DNA of 64,000 nucleotides from Crocinitomicaceae bacterium (GTDB lineage Bacteria > Bacteroidota > Bacteroidia > Flavobacteriales_G > Salibacteraceae), in the NCBI GenBank assembly GCA_002713215.1, contig PAVO01000040.1, positions 1 to 64,000 on the forward strand. Reading direction: 5' to 3'. Made by a program: the position numbers and the translations under genes. The notes below the pieces were generated by a model, which had not been told where the DNA came from, did no database searches, and worked only from the letters and a program-made list of their open reading frames with translations. Every line of letters begins with the position of its first letter. Within the stretch, counting starts at the first letter, position 1. Shown here in pieces: positions 46,113 through 54,069 of the stretch.

Positions 46113-46120
46113 CAAATGTA
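46113..46120 (-). promoter_or_regulatory. -7 promoter element of rsmE (TACATTTG)
   Basis: An exact TAnnTTTG match ending four bases before the rsmE ATG; initiation would fall at or beside the start codon. Confidence 0.45.
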
Positions 46121-46195
46121 TTTCAGAAGTAACTACTATTCTACCCAAGAAGGAAGTCATAAGTTTAATTGAGTTCGTCTAATGAAGTTGCAAAA

Positions 46196-46232
46196 AATAA
46201 AAAAGCCCCACAACGTTAGTTATGAGGCCTTT
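46196..46232 (-). terminator. Terminator of the P460-like gene
   Basis: The + strand 46202-46214 (AAAGCCCCACAAC) pairs with 46219-46232 around GTTA, with one bulge and two G-T pairs. On the minus strand the stem is followed by T-rich sequence. It lies 20 bases after the stop at 46253. Confidence 0.7.
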
Positions 46233-46252
46233 CCAAAAAATAGAGATGAAAT

Positions 46253-46777
46253 CTATTTAGCAGTAAATACGTAGTCTTTATCCTTTGCCGCAGCATGACA
46301 ACCTTGGCAGGCCAAAAGGTTGGCGCCTCGTTGTTCGTTGCCATCAGCATCCTTTGAAATGCTTCCATCGGCAGCAAGTAGAAAATATTCCCATCCAGCT
46401 GTAGCCGTAGCGAAATTTCCTCCGCGTTTTGCCATACCCGTATATACGTGAACCGAATCGTTTCCACTGGCAGAGTGTTTAAATACTAAACTACCCTGAG
46501 GGTAAGTTCCACCAGACAACTTTGCATTGTCCTTTATATAAATCTTTCTAGTGAAAGTGGTATCCTTTCCACCATGTGCTTTCTCACCAAGAGCGGGATC
46601 AGCACCCTTTTTTGTTTCGTGCAGGGTCCAACTTGCCCATCCGCTAAACGTGGAATTATCCGCTACAAATTCAGAAGGTGTTTCAGGTGCTGGGTCATCG
46701 TCATCCTTCTTACAGGAATTAAAAATAAACGTTCCACATAATCCGGCACAGGCCAGTAACATTAAATTCTTTTTCAT
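46253..46777 (-). CDS. Cytochrome P460-like lipoprotein with CxxCH
   Basis: 174 residues from ATG 46775-46777. The signal ends IFNSC-KKDDDD, a lipobox followed by an acidic linker, so it is a lipoprotein. The mature domain (FSGWASWTLHE, KGADPALGEKAHGG, WEYFLLAADGS, then RGANLLACQGCHAAAKDKDYVF) matches the cytochrome P460 pattern, with the single haem c site CQGCH near the C-terminus. P460 family members bind haem and oxidise hydroxylamine or act as c' cytochromes. The lysine cross-link of true P460 cannot be judged here. Confidence 0.75.
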   Translation of the reverse strand: MKKNLMLLACAGLCGTFIFNSCKKDDDDPAPETPSEFVADNSTFSGWASWTLHETKKGADPALGEKAHGGKDTTFTRKIYIKDNAKLSGGTYPQGSLVFKHSASGNDSVHVYTGMAKRGGNFATATAGWEYFLLAADGSISKDADGNEQRGANLLACQGCHAAAKDKDYVFTAK

Positions 46778-46897
46778 AGGCGATAATTTTGAGTTTAAAC
46801 TCAATTTTAAAAAATGCATGTTACTTACCAATGTCAGATGAATTACAGAAATATACGTTCGATTTTAAGAATGCTTTTTTTGTCGGTTATTTGACAT

Positions 46898-46929
46898 AAA
46901 AAAAGCCTTCCCGAATTCGGGAAGGCTTT
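46898..46929 (-). terminator. Terminator of pckA
   Basis: A perfect 28-bp palindrome (46902-46929; arm AAAGCCTTCCCGAA) is preceded on the + strand by seven A, which read as a T-run on the minus strand after the pckA stop at 46953. It is a strong intrinsic terminator. Confidence 0.85.
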
Positions 46930-46952
46930 CATCCATTTGCTATTTAAAAACG

Positions 46953-48566
46953 CTATACGCTTTCAACTACTTTAGGTGAAGCAGCCATAATTTCATCGTT
47001 TGCAAATTCTTCAAATTGCTTGAAGTTGTTTACAAACTTAGAAGCCAATTCATTCGCCTTTTTATCATAAGCTGACTTGTCTCCCCAGGTGTTTTTAGGA
47101 TTCAATACTTCATCAGGAACGTTTGGACAAGAAGTAGGGAAATTAAGTCCAAATATTTCATGTGTATTGTAATCCATGTTGTTCAATTCTCCATTAAGAG
47201 CAGCGGTAATTAATGAACGGGTAATTTTTAAACTCATTCTTTCACCAACTCCGTAAGACCCACCTGACCAGCCCGTATTTACTAACCAAACTGTTACACC
47301 GGATTCCTGCATTTTCTTACTCAACATCTCACCATACACGGTAGGGTGTAGCGGCATGAATGGAGCACCAAAACATGCAGAAAATGCGGTTACCGGTTCT
47401 GTAATTCCAGCCTCAGTACCAGCAACCTTTGCCGTATAACCAGAAATAAACTGGTAAGCGGCTTGCCCCGGAGTCAATTTGCTTATTGGAGGCAATACAC
47501 CAAAAGCATCACAGGTTAGGAAGAAAATATTCTTTGGGTTTTTACCAATTGACGGCGTAATGATATTGTTAATGTGATACAACGGATAAGAAACACGCGT
47601 GTTTTCAGTTACATCCGAGTTGTGATAATCAACTTCGTTGCTTCCATTCACAAATCGAATATTCTCAAGCAACGCACCAGGCTTAATAGCATGGTAAATA
47701 TCCGGCTCTTTTTCTTCGCTTAGGTCAATACACTTTGCATAGCAACCACCTTCGAAGTTAAACACAGTATTCTCATCCGACCAACCGTGCTCATCATCCC
47801 CAATTAACTGACGATTTGGATCAGCTGAAAGGGTAGTTTTACCTGTACCCGAAAGACCGAAGAAAATAGCAGTATCACCCGCTTCGCCAACGTTGGCAGA
47901 GCAGTGCATTGAAAGCGTGTTCTTTTGGTGTGGAAGAATAAAATTAAGTGCAGAGAAAATTCCTTTCTTAATTTCTCCGGTATATCCTGTACCACCTACA
48001 AGAGCAATTTTTCTTGTAAAGTTTAGAATGGCAAAGTTGTGCTGACGTGTTCCGTCAATTTCAGGATTTGCCATAAACCCCGGAGCGTTAATTACGGTCC
48101 ATTCAGGATCGAAGCTTTTTACCTCTTCTTCCGTTGGACGAATAAACATGTTGTAAACAAACATGTTTGACCAGGGGTACTCATTCACCACCCTTAAGTT
48201 CATCTTATATGAGGGATCAGCACATGCAATGGCATCTCTTACATATATTTCTTTTCCGGATAAGTAGTCTACTACTTTGTCGTAAAGTTTGTCAAATGCG
48301 TCTGGCCCAAAGGGAATGTTTATGTTACCCCACCAAATTGCATCTTCTGTAATTGAGTCTTTTACTATGAATCGATCTTGAGGAGATCGACCCGTAAATT
48401 CACCAGTATCAACGGTTATTGCACCTGTACTGGTTTCTTTGGCCTGACCTAAGTCAATTGATCTTTTCGCTAGCTCATCTGGGGATAAATTCCAATGCGA
48501 TGTAGCATTCTTTATCCCATACTCTTCAACTGTTGCATTGTCTGCTTTCAGTCCTGTTTCATTCAT
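46953..48566 (-). CDS. pckA: ATP-dependent phosphoenolpyruvate carboxykinase
   Basis: 537 residues from ATG 48564-48566; an upstream in-frame start adds ten residues that overlap the promoter. It converts oxaloacetate and ATP to phosphoenolpyruvate, the first committed step of gluconeogenesis. Visible: TGRSPQDRFIV, NFAILNFTRKIALVGGTGYTGE, the kinase loop FFGLSGTGKTTLS, IGDDEHGWSD and YPLYHINNI. It has a TATCTTTG promoter element upstream and a strong terminator downstream, so it is a single-gene unit. Confidence 0.95.
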   Translation of the reverse strand: MNETGLKADNATVEEYGIKNATSHWNLSPDELAKRSIDLGQAKETSTGAITVDTGEFTGRSPQDRFIVKDSITEDAIWWGNINIPFGPDAFDKLYDKVVDYLSGKEIYVRDAIACADPSYKMNLRVVNEYPWSNMFVYNMFIRPTEEEVKSFDPEWTVINAPGFMANPEIDGTRQHNFAILNFTRKIALVGGTGYTGEIKKGIFSALNFILPHQKNTLSMHCSANVGEAGDTAIFFGLSGTGKTTLSADPNRQLIGDDEHGWSDENTVFNFEGGCYAKCIDLSEEKEPDIYHAIKPGALLENIRFVNGSNEVDYHNSDVTENTRVSYPLYHINNIITPSIGKNPKNIFFLTCDAFGVLPPISKLTPGQAAYQFISGYTAKVAGTEAGITEPVTAFSACFGAPFMPLHPTVYGEMLSKKMQESGVTVWLVNTGWSGGSYGVGERMSLKITRSLITAALNGELNNMDYNTHEIFGLNFPTSCPNVPDEVLNPKNTWGDKSAYDKKANELASKFVNNFKQFEEFANDEIMAASPKVVESV

Positions 48567-48593
48567 GATTTTTAATTTTCTGAATTGTGGCTG

Positions 48594-48601
48594 CAAAGAT
48601 A
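48594..48601 (-). promoter_or_regulatory. -7 promoter element of pckA (TATCTTTG)
   Basis: An exact TAnnTTTG match on the minus strand, 27 bases before the pckA ATG. Confidence 0.5.
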
Positions 48602-48665
48602 GACTTAATGAAACCTTAACCTAGAAATATTATAACTTGGTTTGTTAACAATTACGGTTGAAAAA

Positions 48666-49073
48666 TCATTCGCTTTTTGAAATATTTAAAGCCAAAAAGA
48701 CCCAGCCTAAAATAAATAGAACTCCACCAATGGGAGTTACAGGCCCAAGCCATTTGGTCCAGACCAGGCTATGCAATGGCAGGGTGCTTAGCACATAAAT
48801 GGAACCCGAAAAGAGAATGATGCCCCATTGAAAAAAACGGTAACTCCAGTTGGAAACGGAGAAATTATTTTTTGCCAGAAGGACCACTAGAATAATCGCT
48901 ATTGAATGAATCATTTGGTAGCGAACGGCGGTTTGAAAACTCTCTAATTTTTGTGGTGGAAGAAAGGTTTTTAATGCGTGGGCGGCTAATGCTCCAAGAA
49001 CAACGGCTATAGCCATACTGATAAATGCAAATTTTAATTGCCCGGTGTTGTTAACTTGTGAAGAAGTAGTCAT
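48666..49073 (-). CDS. DUF423 family membrane protein
   Basis: 135 residues with four predicted membrane helices. It matches DUF423/YgdD: an early AIAVVLGALAAHALK segment, FQTAVRYQMIHSIAIILV, FQWGIILFSGSIYVLS and the final PIGGVLFILGWVFLAL. Its function is unknown. It precedes pckA on the same strand and diverges from the saccharopine dehydrogenase gene, 88 bases apart. Confidence 0.88.
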   Translation of the reverse strand: MTTSSQVNNTGQLKFAFISMAIAVVLGALAAHALKTFLPPQKLESFQTAVRYQMIHSIAIILVVLLAKNNFSVSNWSYRFFQWGIILFSGSIYVLSTLPLHSLVWTKWLGPVTPIGGVLFILGWVFLALNISKSE

Positions 49074-49117
49074 GAAAGTATAGAAGTTAATCGAGGTGAG
49101 TCATCAAATTTGTACGA

Positions 49118-49125
49118 CAAAGATA
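49118..49125 (-). promoter_or_regulatory. -7 promoter element of the DUF423 gene (TATCTTTG)
   Basis: An exact TAnnTTTG match on the minus strand, 44 bases before the ATG at 49073; the same octamer precedes pckA. Confidence 0.45.
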
Positions 49126-49161
49126 AATGTGATCAAGTTTAAACTTGCCTGAAAATAGATT

Positions 49162-50505
49162 ATGAGTAAAAATATATTGCTTCTTGGAGCTGGTAGGTCT
49201 ACAGCCAGTCTTATTCATTATTTGCTCGACGAGAGCAAAAAGAATGACTGGAACATTACCCTGGTGGAGAGAAATGCAAAATTTGCCAAAGCAAAAACCA
49301 ATGGACATAGTAATGCGAGAATTCTGTCCTTTGATATTGAAGACCAGAAACTGAGAGAAAAACACATTTCGGAAGCGGATATCGTCATAAGTATGTTGCC
49401 CGTAAGGTTTCATGCATTGGTTATTGAAGATTGTATTGCGCTTAAAAAGAATATGGTTACAGCTAGCTACATCTCACCTAAGATTGCCGAACTAAATAGT
49501 AAGGCTGTAGAAGCCGGTATAACGGTTGTTATGGAAATGGGAGTAGATCCTGGAATAGACCACATGTCTGCCATGCAATTAATCGATAGAATCCGGAACA
49601 ACGGAGGAAAAATGTTGCTTTTCGAGTCATTTACTGGTGGACTGGTTGCACCGGAAAGCGACAATAATCCATGGAATTACAAATTCACGTGGAACCCGAG
49701 AAATGTAGTTTTAGCGGGGCAGGGCTCGGCAGCTAAGTTTATTCAGAAGGGCAAGTACAAGTACATTCCTTACCACCAGTTGTTCAGAAGAACCGAGTAC
49801 ATTACCATAGATGGGTATGGTAAGTTCGAAGGATATGCAAACCGGGATAGTTTGAATTATAGAAGCGTTTATGCACTTGATGATATTCAAACCTTGTACA
49901 GAGGAACCCTGAGAAGGCCAGGGTTCTCAAGGGCCTGGGATTTCTTTGTAAAATTGGGAGCTACAGATGATAGTTATATTATGGAGGGATCAAAAAATAT
50001 GACCCACCGGGAGTTTATTAATTCCTTTCTGGCTTACGATACGCACAATTCTGTTGAGCTAAAATTCAGGCACTATTTAAATATTCCTCAGGATGATCCC
50101 ATTATTGAAAAATTTGAATGGCTGGGCATATTTGAAGATACGGCAATTGGTATTAACGAAGACAAGACGCCAGCCCAAATATTGCAACATATTTTGGAGC
50201 AAAAATGGAACCTGGCCGATGACGATAAAGACATGATTGTGATGTGGCATAAGTTGGGTTGGAAGTCTAAAGATGGTTCCATGAAAGCAATGACATCGAG
50301 CATGGTTGTAAAAGGAGAGGATCGAACCTATACTTCCATGGCCAAAACGGTAGGATTACCAGTTGCCATTGCTACAAAAATGGTACTGGAAGGAAAGATT
50401 AATAACCCCGGTATCCACCGCCCGGTTACTCCGGATATTTATGAGCCTATATTGAATGAACTAAAAGAGTTTGGGATTTCTTTTGTAGAAACAGAAACTG
50501 CCTAG
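49162..50505 (+). CDS. Saccharopine dehydrogenase (lysine metabolism)
   Basis: 447 residues. Features: an NAD(P)-binding loop LLGAGRSTASLIHYL, VISMLPVRFHALVIEDC, the MEMGVDPGIDHMSAMQLID motif and ESFTGGLVAPESDNNPWNYKFTW, all typical of the saccharopine reductase/LYS9-like branch. It would act in the saccharopine pathway, forming or cleaving saccharopine and so linking lysine with glutamate. Which direction it runs cannot be told from the sequence. No partner lysine-ketoglutarate reductase is in the window. Confidence 0.87.
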   Translation: MSKNILLLGAGRSTASLIHYLLDESKKNDWNITLVERNAKFAKAKTNGHSNARILSFDIEDQKLREKHISEADIVISMLPVRFHALVIEDCIALKKNMVTASYISPKIAELNSKAVEAGITVVMEMGVDPGIDHMSAMQLIDRIRNNGGKMLLFESFTGGLVAPESDNNPWNYKFTWNPRNVVLAGQGSAAKFIQKGKYKYIPYHQLFRRTEYITIDGYGKFEGYANRDSLNYRSVYALDDIQTLYRGTLRRPGFSRAWDFFVKLGATDDSYIMEGSKNMTHREFINSFLAYDTHNSVELKFRHYLNIPQDDPIIEKFEWLGIFEDTAIGINEDKTPAQILQHILEQKWNLADDDKDMIVMWHKLGWKSKDGSMKAMTSSMVVKGEDRTYTSMAKTVGLPVAIATKMVLEGKINNPGIHRPVTPDIYEPILNELKEFGISFVETETA

Positions 50506-50514
50506 AAATACAGA

Positions 50515-51459
50515 CTAGTCGTTAAGAATCAGTTGGTATCCAATACCACGGATATTTGAAATTTTAATACTTGGATCGGGTTCAAGTTTTTTTCGAAGCT
50601 TCGAAATAAAAACGTCCAGTGTTCTTCCGACATAAACTCCTTCATCTCCCCATACTTCACTTAGTAGGGTTTCGCGAGTAACTGTTTTATTTGCAGATGA
50701 GTGGAGTAGAGACAATACTTCGGTTTCTTTGTAGGTTAATTCGGTCTTTTCTTCTTCATAAAGTAATTCCATGTTCTTTTTGTCAAACAAAAAAGCTCCC
50801 AGGGTTATCAGATTAGAATTCCCGGGTGAATGATTCTTTCGTTTCCGATAATACAGGACTAATGCAACCAATAGAACCAATCCGACTACAATTAGAATCA
50901 GGCTTGCATTGGACTTAATTTCGGATTGATTATTTGAATTTGCAGGTATTATAGCATTGGCCTTGTTTTGCTTGTCTTCATTTAATAAGGTAAACAGAAT
51001 TTGATAACAACCCAATGGTAAAACCCTTCCCTTGCAGGGAATAAAATCCTTCGATTCAGTATTTCGAATTGCATAACTATAAACTACTTCTTTTGAGGCA
51101 CAGGATTGTACTTCCACCACATAACTGTTCGAAACTCGGGTTTGCGCCATCACCTGTTGAACACAGGTGACCAGTTTGTCCGGATCAAATTCGAATTCGG
51201 TATCAAACTGAATGAGGTAGTGTCCGTTTTCCGTTTTAAAGTTATATCCATGGTTGGGAGAATACTCCGAGATCAATTGATCTTCTATTTTTTTAATAGG
51301 CAATACCCTCGAAGTACTGTCATTGTTGTTTAGAAGAAATTCATGGCCAATCATTCGCATTGCCACTTTGATTTCTTTTTCCTTTAAGGGGCTATTAGAA
51401 TACCCGACGATTGACCAAACAAATAGAAAAAGCAGTATAAAATGATAGCGATTTACCAC
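50515..51459 (-). CDS. Membrane-anchored OmpR-type winged-helix regulator (ToxR-like topology)
   Basis: 314 residues from GTG 51457-51459. Layout: a signal or first membrane helix (7-20); a periplasmic domain of about 160 residues with Cys100, Cys120, Cys142 and Cys151, which could form disulphides; a membrane helix (185-203); a basic stop-transfer (YYRKRK); then a cytoplasmic OmpR/PhoB-type DNA-binding domain (217-312) with LTYKETEVLSLL, the recognition helix VGRTLDVFISKLRKKL and the wing IRGIGYQL. There is no receiver or kinase. It would sense a periplasmic signal directly and act on DNA from the membrane. A phased array of half-sites lies between it and the TonB-like gene. Confidence 0.85.
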   Translation of the reverse strand: MVNRYHFILLFLFVWSIVGYSNSPLKEKEIKVAMRMIGHEFLLNNNDSTSRVLPIKKIEDQLISEYSPNHGYNFKTENGHYLIQFDTEFEFDPDKLVTCVQQVMAQTRVSNSYVVEVQSCASKEVVYSYAIRNTESKDFIPCKGRVLPLGCYQILFTLLNEDKQNKANAIIPANSNNQSEIKSNASLILIVVGLVLLVALVLYYRKRKNHSPGNSNLITLGAFLFDKKNMELLYEEEKTELTYKETEVLSLLHSSANKTVTRETLLSEVWGDEGVYVGRTLDVFISKLRKKLEPDPSIKISNIRGIGYQLILND

Positions 51460-51468
51460 AATGTAAAT
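51451..51468. promoter_or_regulatory. Inverted half-sites at the regulator start codon
   Basis: ATTTAC (51451-51456) and GTAAAT (51463-51468) form an inverted pair across the GTG start codon of the regulator. They match the half-site of the array at 51507-51568 and could serve autoregulation. Confidence 0.4.
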
Positions 51469-51506
51469 CTATTGGATTCCTCTGCCATAACAAGTGAAAG
51501 AAGCTT

Positions 51507-51568
51507 AATTTACATTAATTTACAATCTCAAATTACAGGAAATTACATTGGAATTACCTTAATTTACA
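51507..51568 (+). promoter_or_regulatory. Array of six A-A/T-TTACa half-sites, about 10-bp period
   Basis: Octamers AATTTACA or AAATTACA, and one variant GAATTACC, end at 51514, 51524, 51537, 51547, 51558 and 51568, giving steps of 10, 13, 10, 11 and 10 bp. All lie on one face of the helix, as in PhoB/OmpR direct-repeat boxes. The array sits about 45-105 bases upstream of the expected start of the TonB-like gene. Confidence 0.7.
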
Positions 51569-51599
51569 TTGCATAAGTCTTCTTCTGAATTGCCACAGG

Positions 51600-51607
51600 T
51601 AGATTTG
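51600..51607 (+). promoter_or_regulatory. -7 promoter element (TAGATTTG) of the TonB-like gene
   Basis: An exact TAnnTTTG match 17 bases before the ATG at 51625. No good -33 TTG is present, as expected for an activator-dependent promoter behind the half-site array. Confidence 0.5.
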
Positions 51608-51624
51608 GTGTAAAGATTTTAATT

Positions 51625-52440
51625 ATGAAGAAAAGTACATTATTCATTGGATTTACAATTTCTTTCCTGGGACTTTGGGCATTAGTAAGTATTAATCCTA
51701 TTGATATAGGGGCATCAACTAATCTGACCTGTAAACCGGGTTCGGTCTCTGGGGCTTATCATTCTTGGAATTGGGGCATTCCCATTGTCCAGAATAAATT
51801 GAAGAATGTAGAAGTGGAGTACTACCTTAATAGTGTATATGGAAAACAGGTGGAATTTGAAAAACTGCAGGCAGCAAATTCACTGGAAGATTTTATTGTC
51901 GATTATCCCTCTAATTGGATTAAAGAATATACATCGGTCGATTTAAGTGTCGACGAAAGCAGTGATGTTGTTTCCGGTAGTAACAGTAAATTTACTCCGG
52001 ACCAGAAGAAGCTCATTCAATCGGTTGAGGTAGGGGACCGAATATTGTTGGAGGTTAACTACAAGGTGTCTAATTCGGTAACCGGTGTAACCGAAGATCG
52101 AAAAATGGTTTCCCAATTTATTGTAGTTCCCGATAAACAGGCACATTATCCTGGAGATATGGAAGCTTTACTCAACTATTTGAGAGAAAATAGTTACGAT
52201 CAAATCGAAGACAAGGAAAGACTCGTGGCCTTGTCACCGGCAACCACCGTTTCCTTCACCATTAATGAAGAGGGAAAAGCTTCGGATGTAGAAATGGCCG
52301 TGTCGAGTGAGAATAAAATATTGGATAAATTACTGATGAAAATAATCTCTGAAATGCCCACCTGGATTCCAGCAGAAAATGCGGATGGTAAAAAAATAAG
52401 CCAGAAATTCCAGTTTATACTGGGCAAGCAAGGGTGTTAA
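51625..52440 (+). CDS. TonB C-terminal-domain protein with GldM-like segment
   Basis: 271 residues. An N-terminal anchor or signal segment (FIGFTISFLGLWALVSI) is followed by a periplasmic part. Residues about 125-168 (VEVGDRILLEVNYKV ... FIVVP) resemble a GldM/TonB-associated beta domain, and 175-267 (YPGDMEALLNYLREN ... TTVSFTINEEGKASDV ... ISEMPTWIPA) fit a TonB_C domain. There is no Pro-rich linker and only one short hydrophobic segment, so it is not a classical TonB. It may transmit force or a signal at the envelope. It is divergent from the membrane-anchored regulator. Confidence 0.7.
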   Translation: MKKSTLFIGFTISFLGLWALVSINPIDIGASTNLTCKPGSVSGAYHSWNWGIPIVQNKLKNVEVEYYLNSVYGKQVEFEKLQAANSLEDFIVDYPSNWIKEYTSVDLSVDESSDVVSGSNSKFTPDQKKLIQSVEVGDRILLEVNYKVSNSVTGVTEDRKMVSQFIVVPDKQAHYPGDMEALLNYLRENSYDQIEDKERLVALSPATTVSFTINEEGKASDVEMAVSSENKILDKLLMKIISEMPTWIPAENADGKKISQKFQFILGKQGC

Positions 52441-52483
52441 ATTTTCGCCCTGTTGTTTTAGTTAACTGGCAATATATTCGGCG

Positions 52484-53368
52484 CTAGGCGTTAACCTGGT
52501 CCAATGCTTCAGCCAGAGTAGATCCGATTGTGGCAGGAGATTCACTTACGTAAATACCACATTCTCTCATAATTCTCATTTTAGCGGCAGCAGTATCATC
52601 AGCACCTCCAATTATGGCTCCGGCATGTCCCATTCTCTTGCCCTTAGGAGCAGTTTGGCCGGCAATAAAACCAACAACCGGTTTTGGATTCCCCTTGCTT
52701 TGAATGTATCGGGCAGCTTCAGCTTCGTAGTTTCCACCAATTTCACCAATCATTACTATCGCATCCGTTTCAGGATCATCAAGCAACAACTTAACAGCAT
52801 CCTTGGTTGAGGTTCCAATAATGGGGTCCCCACCAATTCCGATAGCTGTTGAAACTCCAAAACCAGCTTTTACCACCTGGTCTGCAGCTTCGTAGGTTAA
52901 AGTACCCGATTTAGATACAATACCAATTCGCCCTTCTTTGAATACAAACCCGGGCATAATTCCAACCTTTGCCCCATCAGGAGTTATTACTCCAGGGCAG
53001 TTAGGGCCAATTAACCTACAATCATAATCGGTAAGGTATTCCTTTACACCAACCATATCAGAAACCGGAATTCCTTCCGTAATGCATATGATTACTTTAA
53101 TTCCTGCGTTAGCAGCTTCCATAATTGCGTCAGCCGCAAATGCAGGTGGAACAAATATGATGGATACATCAGCGCCGGTTTCATTTACTGCATCTTCAAC
53201 CGTATTAAATACCGGACGATCCAGATGAGTTTGGCCACCTTTACCGGGAGTAACTCCACCGACAACATTGGTTCCGTAGTCAATCATTTGGCCGGCATGG
53301 AATGTACCTTCTCCACCGGTAAATCCTTGTACAACTATTTTAGAATCCTTATTAACGAGTACACTCAT
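52484..53368 (-). CDS. sucD: Succinyl-CoA ligase [ADP/GDP-forming] subunit alpha
   Basis: 294 residues. It is the alpha subunit of the TCA-cycle enzyme that makes succinate and ATP/GTP from succinyl-CoA. Visible: [51 protein letters not shown], SCoA-site GIGGDPIIG and the phospho-histidine loop [13 protein letters not shown]. The beta subunit gene sucC is not in the window. A TACTTTTG element precedes it. Confidence 0.95.
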   Translation of the reverse strand: MSVLVNKDSKIVVQGFTGGEGTFHAGQMIDYGTNVVGGVTPGKGGQTHLDRPVFNTVEDAVNETGADVSIIFVPPAFAADAIMEAANAGIKVIICITEGIPVSDMVGVKEYLTDYDCRLIGPNCPGVITPDGAKVGIMPGFVFKEGRIGIVSKSGTLTYEAADQVVKAGFGVSTAIGIGGDPIIGTSTKDAVKLLLDDPETDAIVMIGEIGGNYEAEAARYIQSKGNPKPVVGFIAGQTAPKGKRMGHAGAIIGGADDTAAAKMRIMRECGIYVSESPATIGSTLAEALDQVNA

Positions 53369-53400
53369 TTTAGTCTTTTTTCTGTCTTTTTCTGGGACGC

Positions 53401-53408
53401 CAAAAGTA
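53401..53408 (-). promoter_or_regulatory. -7 promoter element of sucD (TACTTTTG)
   Basis: An exact TAnnTTTG match on the minus strand, 32 bases before the sucD ATG. It falls between the carbonic anhydrase stop and sucD. Confidence 0.45.
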
Positions 53409-53420
53409 ATCGAAAGGTGA

Positions 53421-53981
53421 TTAAAAATTCACCTTTCCGCCGTTTAAGTTATAATATGCCGAAACTATCTCTACACCAGAATTTTCTACTGCATTAGCAA
53501 TTATTTTTGACTGGTTCACGAGTTCTTCTGCCTGTATTGCCGCGTTTATTTTTACAACGTCGTTTACCTCTTTGTTTTCACTTTTATCAACCGCAGGCTG
53601 AATCATGTCCAACAGGTGATTCAGGTTTGGTCCGTTATCACCTCCAGCTACAGCGGCACCACAAGCACCACAACTCTCATGTCCAAGAACAACAATTAGT
53701 TTAGTTCCTAAATGGGCTACCGCGTATTCAATGGATGCTATCGAAGAGGCATTAGCCGTATTCCCGGCTACGCGAATTACAAACAGATCGCCAATTCCCT
53801 GATCGAATATCAGTTCGGGAACTACCCTGGAATCTGCACAACTTAGAACTATGGCAAATGGACTTTGCCCTCCGGTTTGAGATGCTTTTCTGGTATTATC
53901 TGAATTGGGATGAGTAAGCACATCTTGTACATACCTTTCGTTACCTTCTTTGATTTTCTTTAGTGAATCTGCTGCTGTCAT
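53421..53981 (-). CDS. Beta-class carbonic anhydrase
   Basis: 186 residues from ATG 53979-53981; the upstream in-frame extension crosses the neighbouring terminator and is not used. It interconverts CO2 and bicarbonate. Zinc ligands: Cys48 with the Asp50-Arg52 dyad (LSCADSRV), His101 and Cys104 ([11 protein letters not shown]). The rest ([19 protein letters not shown]) is typical. It is short, at the lower end of the beta class. It lies upstream of sucD on the same strand, perhaps partly co-transcribed. Confidence 0.92.
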   Translation of the reverse strand: MTAADSLKKIKEGNERYVQDVLTHPNSDNTRKASQTGGQSPFAIVLSCADSRVVPELIFDQGIGDLFVIRVAGNTANASSIASIEYAVAHLGTKLIVVLGHESCGACGAAVAGGDNGPNLNHLLDMIQPAVDKSENKEVNDVVKINAAIQAEELVNQSKIIANAVENSGVEIVSAYYNLNGGKVNF

Positions 53982-54006
53982 AATTTGTAAAATTTTAAAG
54001 CGTAAA

Positions 54007-54047
54007 AATAAAAAAGCCCCAATGCATTCAAATAGCATTGAGGCTTT
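54007..54047 (-). terminator. Terminator of the IPT/TIG T9SS gene
   Basis: The + strand 54013-54025 (AAAGCCCCAATGC) pairs with 54035-54047 (GCATTGAGGCTTT) across a nine-base loop. Adjacent A-rich sequence on the + strand gives a T-run on the minus strand. It lies 23 bases beyond the stop at 54070. Confidence 0.75.
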
Positions 54048-54069
54048 AAATTTAAGATTGGACTATTTC

